NCBI GenBank assembly: GCA_050954285.1
Contig: JBPBPL010000007.1
Span: 227,836-291,835 of the forward strand
Direction of reading: 5' to 3'
DNA from: Mucilaginibacter_A sp050954285
GTDB taxonomy: Bacteria > Bacteroidota > Bacteroidia > Sphingobacteriales > Sphingobacteriaceae
DNA length: 64,000 nt
The position numbers and the translations under genes are program-made. A model generated the notes under the pieces. That model was given only the letters and a program-made list of their open reading frames with translations, was not told the origin of the DNA and ran no database searches. Below are positions 59,377 to 64,000 of this stretch, one piece after another. Numbering within the stretch: the stretch's first letter is position 1; every line of letters begins with the position of its first letter.

Positions 59377-60330
59377 ATGAGTACGGCAACACTGGCATTT
59401 AATTCGGGCGTAAGAACATACAATAATTATGGAGCATGGCTGCGCAAAAAATACAATGGCCAGCGCGTTTTTAAAGTGATTGTTGATGGAGGTTTTACCT
59501 GCCCAAACCGTGATGGTACAAAAGGTTTTGGTGGATGTACCTACTGCAATGTTGATTCTTTTACACCTTCTGTTTCCCGTTCTACACCGTCGTTGCGTGA
59601 GCAAGTAATTAAAGGAATGGAACGCGCCCGAACCGGCAACCGTGCCGATAAATTCATTATTTATTTTCAACCTAATACCAATACCTACGCGCCGGTGCAT
59701 TATCTAAAAATGATGTATGACGAAGCGTTGAGCATCGATCCTGAAAATATTGTCGGCCTTTCCGTTGGTACCCGTCCGGATTGTATCGATGCAGAGAAAA
59801 TTGCTTTGTTGGAAAGTTATACTGATCGTTTTGATGTAGATCTGGAAATGGGGATGGAATCTATTTACAACGATACACTTGGCCAGATTAACCGTGGCTG
59901 TACCCATGAAGAATTGCTTAATGCATTAGAACTCGTCAAAAATTCCAAATTAGATGTTTGTGTGCATACCATTTTTGGCTTCCCCTGGGAAACCAGAGAA
60001 ATGATGCTGAAATATGCAGAGGAAATCAATCGTTTTCCACAGATCAGATTTGTGAAGTTTCATCATTTGCACATTGTAGAAGGTTCGATTATGGGCGTGA
60101 AATACAAACGCGAACCTTTTCCACTATTCAGTTTAGAAGATTATGCTGATTTTTTGTGTGAGTTATTGCCTTTGGTTCGGCCGGATATTGTGATCCAGCG
60201 CTTATTTGGTTTATCAGATCTGGAATTGCTGATCGCTCCAAACTGGAATCTGAAAAAATCTGAAATACAATTTTATATTGATCGAACCATACAGCAAAGA
60301 GGAATTGTGCAAGGCTCAAAACTTCTATAA
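59377..60330 (+). CDS. TIGR01212 family radical SAM protein (YhcC-like)
   Basis: A 317-aa radical SAM protein. TCPNRDGTKGFGGCTYCN provides the cluster Cys in the C-x11-C-x2-C form of the Elp3-like group. FIIYFQPNTNTYAP, VGTRPDCI and HTIFGFPWET follow. The reaction is not established. A TATCTTTG element ends 7 bp before the ATG, so the mRNA may be leaderless. Confidence 0.9.
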   Translation: MSTATLAFNSGVRTYNNYGAWLRKKYNGQRVFKVIVDGGFTCPNRDGTKGFGGCTYCNVDSFTPSVSRSTPSLREQVIKGMERARTGNRADKFIIYFQPNTNTYAPVHYLKMMYDEALSIDPENIVGLSVGTRPDCIDAEKIALLESYTDRFDVDLEMGMESIYNDTLGQINRGCTHEELLNALELVKNSKLDVCVHTIFGFPWETREMMLKYAEEINRFPQIRFVKFHHLHIVEGSIMGVKYKREPFPLFSLEDYADFLCELLPLVRPDIVIQRLFGLSDLELLIAPNWNLKKSEIQFYIDRTIQQRGIVQGSKLL

Positions 60331-60334
60331 TTCA

Positions 60335-60348
60335 ATGCTTCTTTTATC
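60335..60348 (-). repeat. M14 copy, exact
   Basis: In the 19-bp gap between the convergent radical SAM and SRPBCC genes. Confidence 0.9.
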
Positions 60349-60349
60349 A

Positions 60350-60832
60350 CTATAAAATTGGTGCTTTATATTTCCCAAAAAGATCATCAATGGCTTTAGT
60401 CCGGTGATTAAATATTTTTTTAACTTCTTTCTTCACCAAAACAGCATTTGCTATTCGGCCGAAAACAGAGTAGGGAACTGCGTAATCTAAAATATCGTGC
60501 ATTTTTACGCCGCCCGGAATTTCTGTAAAATGATGCTGGTGATGCCATAAGGCGTACGGACCGAAAACCTGATTGTCTACAAAATATTTATGCTCATCAA
60601 CATGAGTAATTTCCGTCATCCAATTCATTTTGATGCCGAAAACCGGTGAAACATGATAAGTGATGATCATGCCCGGATACATTTTAGTAGTTGCCGTGTA
60701 ATTAGAAGTTACGGTAAACTTCATCTCCGGAGGCGTGATGCGTGCTAAATTTAAAGGCGACGAAAAAAAATCCCAAGCATCAGCCAATGGGATTGGCAGG
60801 TTCTGCTCAAATTCTAAATGGTATGTTTTCAC
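60350..60832 (-). CDS. SRPBCC family protein (polyketide cyclase/START-like)
   Basis: A 160-aa protein with the helix-grip fold pattern: FEQNLPIPLADAWDFFSSPLNLARITPP at the start, a middle HVSPVFGIKMNWMTEITHV and a C-terminal long helix (ANAVLVKKEVKKIFNHRTKAIDDLF). Such proteins bind small hydrophobic ligands. In Bacteroidetes and proteobacteria this type often sits near photolyase or TIGR01777 genes; here it is apart from them. No catalytic motif. Confidence 0.82.
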   Translation of the reverse strand: MKTYHLEFEQNLPIPLADAWDFFSSPLNLARITPPEMKFTVTSNYTATTKMYPGMIITYHVSPVFGIKMNWMTEITHVDEHKYFVDNQVFGPYALWHHQHHFTEIPGGVKMHDILDYAVPYSVFGRIANAVLVKKEVKKIFNHRTKAIDDLFGKYKAPIL

Positions 60833-60865
60833 CCCAAATCAACTGCAAAACCTCGACAATTGTTT

Positions 60866-60879
60866 ATGCTGTTTTTATT
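60866..60879 (-). repeat. M14 variant AC at the YkuK stop
   Basis: AATAAAAACAGCAT; contains the TAA stop. Confidence 0.6.
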
Positions 60880-61348
60880 GCACCATTTTATTGGCACAAT
60901 AAGAACTGGCAAAAGCTTCGGGTTTAGCTTTAAAAACGAAGCCCATGCTCAAAATATAACCCATCGCTTCGTGCAAAGCCTGGTTTGATTTAAACATTGG
61001 GTTAGTGTTGATATCGGCGTGAACTTCCAGATCTACATCGTACAAATCCAGCAGATCGCAAAGCTGGTAAGCAATGTCGATGGATTTTTGTACTTCTTTT
61101 AGCATCCTTTCTTTGATACCCATTTTTTGCGTAGTGCGTTCCTGGTGGATGTACATAAAACCGCCGCGCTGCTCGCGCAAAAAAACAATAACGGTTGCAA
61201 AATCAGTAAAGGCGCCTTTCACCTGAGAATCTGTGCCGATGCAAACTTTTAATTTGTTGCCCAGTTCGGTTTCGCGTTCAATGGTTTTTTCAACTTCTTC
61301 TAAAATGGGCAATTCAAGTAGCTCGCCGCTAAATTTTCTCCAGGTCAT
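60875..61348 (-). CDS. YkuK family ribonuclease H-like protein (DUF458)
   Basis: About 157 aa from the ATG at 61348, where the conserved MTWRKFSG begins; the longer frame adds an AT-rich hydrophobic stretch. VCIGTDSQVKG and TVIVFLREQRGG are the RNase H-fold signature of YkuK, and LEVHADINTNPMFKSNQAL gives further acidic residues. In Bacillus the family is of uncertain role. Its stop codon lies inside an M14 variant. Confidence 0.85.
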   Translation of the reverse strand: MTWRKFSGELLELPILEEVEKTIERETELGNKLKVCIGTDSQVKGAFTDFATVIVFLREQRGGFMYIHQERTTQKMGIKERMLKEVQKSIDIAYQLCDLLDLYDVDLEVHADINTNPMFKSNQALHEAMGYILSMGFVFKAKPEAFASSYCANKMVQ

Positions 61349-61465
61349 AAAAAATAGAAATTTAATACACAACCCTGAATGAGGTTTAACGAATTTATGA
61401 TTTAATAATTTGTAAAGCAATGATTTTAAAGTAATTAAATTGTTAACAAAGAGAGATTATTAACA

Positions 61466-61498
61466 AAAAAGCTCAGAAGAAAATCTTCCGAGCTTTTT
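61466..61498 (-). terminator. Terminator of ettA
   Basis: 15-bp arms 61466-61480 and 61484-61498 with one G-U pair on the minus strand, core AAGCTC, then a T run. An M14 copy lies between it and the stop codon. Confidence 0.85.
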
Positions 61499-61502
61499 AC
61501 CC

Positions 61503-61516
61503 GATAAAAGAAGTAT
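61503..61516 (+). repeat. M14 copy, T variant
   Basis: GATAAAAGAAGTAT, between the ettA stop and its terminator. Confidence 0.85.
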
Positions 61517-61520
61517 CACC

Positions 61521-63203
61521 TTATCCAGCCAACTTTTTATACCGAATCCGTTTTGGTGCCACATCGCCCAAACGTTTTTTCCGGTTTTCTTCGTAATCAG
61601 AATAATTTCCTTCAAAAAAGTAAACCTGCGAATTGCCTTCAAAAGCCAGAATATGCGTACAAACACGATCTAAAAACCAGCGGTCGTGGGAAATAATCAC
61701 GGCACATCCACCAAAATTTTCCAACGCTTCTTCCAGAGCACGTAGTGTATTTACATCGATATCGTTTGTCGGCTCATCAAGCAACAAAACGTTTGAACCT
61801 TTTTTTAAATTTACAGCCAAATGCACCCGGTTACGTTCTCCACCTGACAGTACACCAACTTTTTTCTGCTGATCGGCCCCATTAAAGTTAAACTTGGAAA
61901 CGTAAGCGCGAGAATTGACTGGCCGGTTTCCCAGCAAAATCGTTTCCTGCGCATCAGTTATATTCTCCCAGACGGATTTGTTTGGATCAAGATCATCGTG
62001 CATCTGATCAACATAACCTAAAGCAACGGTTTCGCCCACACGAAAAGTGCCGGCATCTGCTTCATCCTGACCAGTTATCAATCGGAACAAAGTGGTTTTC
62101 CCGGCACCATTTGGGCCAATAATTCCAACAATTCCTGCTGGAGGAAGTGAAAAACTTAGGTTATCGAACAAAATTTTATCGCCAAAAGCTTTCGTAACGT
62201 TGGTGGCTTCAATTACCACATTTCCTAAACGCGGGCCGGGCGGAATAAATAATTCCAGTCTTTCTTCCCGCTCTTTAGTTTCTTCGGAAGCTAATTTATC
62301 ATAGTTGGAAATCCGTGCTTTGCCTTTGGCATGGCGGCCTTTTGGTCCCATCCGAACCCATTCCAGTTCGCGTTCCAACGTTTTCTGGCGTTTACTTTCG
62401 GTTTTTTCTTCCTGCAAAAGCCGCTTCGATTTCTGCTCCAGCCAGGAAGAATAGTTTCCTTTCCACGGTATTCCTTCTCCGCGATCAAGTTCTAAAATCC
62501 ATCCGGCCACATTATCCAGGAAATAACGATCGTGTGTTACGGCAATCACCGTTCCTTTGTACTGTTTTAAATGCTGTTCCAGCCAATCGATTGACTCTGC
62601 ATCCAAGTGGTTTGTCGGCTCATCCAGCAATAAAACATCCGGTTCCTGTAGTAATAATCGGCATAAAGCTACCCGACGGCGTTCTCCTCCTGACAATGTG
62701 GCAATCTTAATTTCTGGTTCCGGGCAGCGTAAAGCATCCATCGCACGCTCTAACTGCTGGTCTAATTCCCAGGCGTTGCTTGCATCAATTTTGTCCTGCA
62801 ATTCTCCTTGTCGCGCCAATAATTTGTCTATTGCATCGGCATCTTCATAAACTTCAGGTAAACCAAATTTTTCGTTGATGTCTTCATATTCCTTCAAAAT
62901 AGATATGGTTGCGGCAACACCTTCTTCCACAACTTCTTTTACTGTTTTTGTGGCATCTAATTCTGGTTCCTGCGCCAGATAACCAACCGAATAGCCGGGA
63001 GAAAAAACTACATCGCCCTGAAAAGCTTTATCCAAACCAGCAATAATTTTCAACACTGATGATTTTCCGGAACCGTTTAAACCAATCACCCCAATTTTTG
63101 CCCCATAAAAGAAGCTCAAATAAATATTTTTTAAAACCTGTTTCTGCGGAGGATAAACTTTATTTAAACCCGCCATAGAAAATATAATCTTTTCGTCTGC
63201 CAT
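61521..63203 (-). CDS. ettA: Energy-dependent translational throttle protein EttA
   Basis: A 560-aa ABC-F ATPase with two nucleotide-binding domains: GLNGSGKSS with LSGGERRRVALCRLL, then GPNGAGKTT with LSGGERNRVHLAVNL. A linker arm (LLQEEKTESKRQKTLERELEWVR) lies between them. There are no membrane segments. EttA binds the ribosomal E site and gates early elongation by ATP level. The 560-aa size and the P-site-tip region fit EttA rather than an antibiotic-protection ABC-F. Closed by a strong terminator. Confidence 0.93.
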   Translation of the reverse strand: MADEKIIFSMAGLNKVYPPQKQVLKNIYLSFFYGAKIGVIGLNGSGKSSVLKIIAGLDKAFQGDVVFSPGYSVGYLAQEPELDATKTVKEVVEEGVAATISILKEYEDINEKFGLPEVYEDADAIDKLLARQGELQDKIDASNAWELDQQLERAMDALRCPEPEIKIATLSGGERRRVALCRLLLQEPDVLLLDEPTNHLDAESIDWLEQHLKQYKGTVIAVTHDRYFLDNVAGWILELDRGEGIPWKGNYSSWLEQKSKRLLQEEKTESKRQKTLERELEWVRMGPKGRHAKGKARISNYDKLASEETKEREERLELFIPPGPRLGNVVIEATNVTKAFGDKILFDNLSFSLPPAGIVGIIGPNGAGKTTLFRLITGQDEADAGTFRVGETVALGYVDQMHDDLDPNKSVWENITDAQETILLGNRPVNSRAYVSKFNFNGADQQKKVGVLSGGERNRVHLAVNLKKGSNVLLLDEPTNDIDVNTLRALEEALENFGGCAVIISHDRWFLDRVCTHILAFEGNSQVYFFEGNYSDYEENRKKRLGDVAPKRIRYKKLAG

Positions 63204-63213
63204 TTTTTCTGCT

Positions 63214-63227
63214 ATGCTTTTTTTATC
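63214..63227 (-). repeat. M14 variant AA
   Basis: GATAAAAAAAGCAT, 10 bp upstream of the ettA start, with TAATTTAGCAT before it. Confidence 0.6.
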
Positions 63228-63395
63228 ATGCTAAATTAGTCACAAACCCGTAAAAATGGATATATTCAATTATAGTTGTAACGAATGCCATTTAATGGCG
63301 TAATTGTTGATAATTTTATACTTGAAAGTGCTATCTGTTCTTATTTAATAAACTTATTTATAGATTAGTGTTTTCCTTTATTTGAAAAATATATT

Positions 63396-64000
63396 ATGGA
63401 AGCAAAATTTTCGCCCCGTGTAAAAGATGTTATTTCATATAGCAGAGAGGAGGCATTGCGTCTCGGGCATGATTATATAGGAACAGAACATTTATTGTTA
63501 GGTTTAATTCGCGATGGTGATGGCGTTGCGATAAAATTATTAAGAGGTTTAAATGTGGATACTGCCCGTTTGCGCCGCTCGGTAGAAGATGCTGTGAAAG
63601 GCACTACTGGCACAACGGTAAATATCGGCAGCATTCCGTTAACCAAACAGGCAGAAAAAGTATTGAAAATTACCTACTTAGAAGCCAAAATTTTTAAAAG
63701 TGATTTGATTGGAACCGAGCATTTATTACTCTCCATTTTACGGGATGAGGATAATATTGCTTCTCAAATCTTAGCACAGTTTAATGTTAATTACGAAGTA
63801 TTTAAAGCTGAAGTGGAAACTGGTAAACATGATGTTACAGATGAGTTGCCAGGATCATCTACTGGAGGTGATGACGATTTTCGTGATGAAGAATCATTTA
63901 GTCAGCCAAAAAAAGTGTCAGACATTAAATCAAAAACCCCGGTTTTAGATAATTTCGGCCGCGATTTAACCAAAGCCGCCGAAGATGGAAAATTAGACCC
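63396..64000 (+). CDS. clpC: ATP-dependent Clp protease ATPase subunit ClpC, N-terminal part
   Basis: The frame runs from ATG 63396 to the window end without a stop, so only ~201 residues are visible. They are the Clp N-domain: FSPRVKDVISYSREEALRLGHDYIGTEHLLLGLIRD, then a second repeat DLIGTEHLLLSILRDEDN. An acidic linker with Asp and Ser follows, and LDNFGRDLTKAAEDGKLDP leads into the first AAA domain. It unfolds proteins for ClpP. Confidence 0.92.
   Translation, partial: MEAKFSPRVKDVISYSREEALRLGHDYIGTEHLLLGLIRDGDGVAIKLLRGLNVDTARLRRSVEDAVKGTTGTTVNIGSIPLTKQAEKVLKITYLEAKIFKSDLIGTEHLLLSILRDEDNIASQILAQFNVNYEVFKAEVETGKHDVTDELPGSSTGGDDDFRDEESFSQPKKVSDIKSKTPVLDNFGRDLTKAAEDGKLD

Noticed and set aside
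1049..63227. M14 as a sequencing adapter or assembly artefact
   Set aside because: Copies are embedded in intact codons in several frames, carry patterned variants and occur in both orientations with a genome-like flank, which artefacts would not show.
1049..63227. M14 copies as a CRISPR array
   Set aside because: Spacing is irregular, from under 20 bp to several kb, with genes between copies and both orientations present.
1049..63227. M14 as the standard promoter element
   Set aside because: It lies after genes and inside genes as often as before them, in both orientations, and differs from TAnnTTTG.

Overview
The window comes from a Bacteroidota genome, most likely family Sphingobacteriaceae (Mucilaginibacter/Pedobacter-like). 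The signs are type IX secretion C-terminal domains of both sorting types, Bacteroidetes-style TAnnTTTG promoter elements, a DUF4293 gene next to truA, a menaquinone-type central metabolism and a moderately AT-rich composition. No tRNA, rRNA, CRISPR array, prophage or intact insertion sequence was seen. Almost all genes are chromosomal housekeeping or signalling genes in short operons.

Layout. 1-6714: secreted proteins (T9SS cargo, GH16 glucanase, two small beta-rich proteins, gamma-glutamyltransferase, two FKBP lipoproteins). 6746-10802: CPD photolyase with an overlapping TIGR01777 epimerase, a thioredoxin-like ferredoxin, a Met/Lys-rich peptide, a fungal-type cytosine deaminase and a PA2169-type four-helix protein. 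10909-20082: a PAS histidine kinase and a tetR-tolC-adaptor-RND efflux operon. 20371-27187: a UbiB-type kinase with a TetR-like partner, then a photobiology cluster (flavin reductase, SDR, DUF2256, CRY-DASH, iron-sulfur photolyase). 27365-31781: sucA-sucB. 31976-41276: SSS transporter, T9SS type B adhesin, aconitase, polysaccharide deacetylase, GpsA-like dehydrogenase, small secreted proteins. 41280-44601: heme oxygenase, response regulator and bacteriophytochrome. 44936-64000: DEAD helicase, DUF4293, truA, ABC exporter, msrA, TIGR03643, dicarboxylate symporter, sucD, msrB, nrdB-nrdA, CWC protein, acyl-ACP desaturase, TIGR01212 radical SAM, SRPBCC, YkuK, ettA and the start of clpC.

How genes work together. 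sucA, sucB, acn and sucD supply the TCA cycle and the DctA-like carrier imports its substrates. Heme oxygenase makes biliverdin for the phytochrome next door, which probably signals through the adjacent single-domain regulator. Three different photolyase/cryptochrome classes plus their usual small companions point to a strong light and UV response. msrA and msrB repair methionine sulfoxide.

The most unusual signal is not a gene. A 14-bp word, called M14 here (GATAAAAGAAGCAT and close variants), occurs about 60 times by eye in 64 kb, 17 of them exact. It occurs on both strands, mostly in the short gaps between genes. It often forms inverted pairs that look like terminators, overlaps start and stop codons, and also occurs inside genes in several reading frames. 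Variation is confined to a few positions, and intergenic copies usually carry an upstream AT-rich TTTTAGG-like tract. Density, asymmetry, flanking tract and terminator pairing recall the DNA uptake sequences of Neisseria and Pasteurellaceae. I know of no such element described for this group, and its function is unproven.
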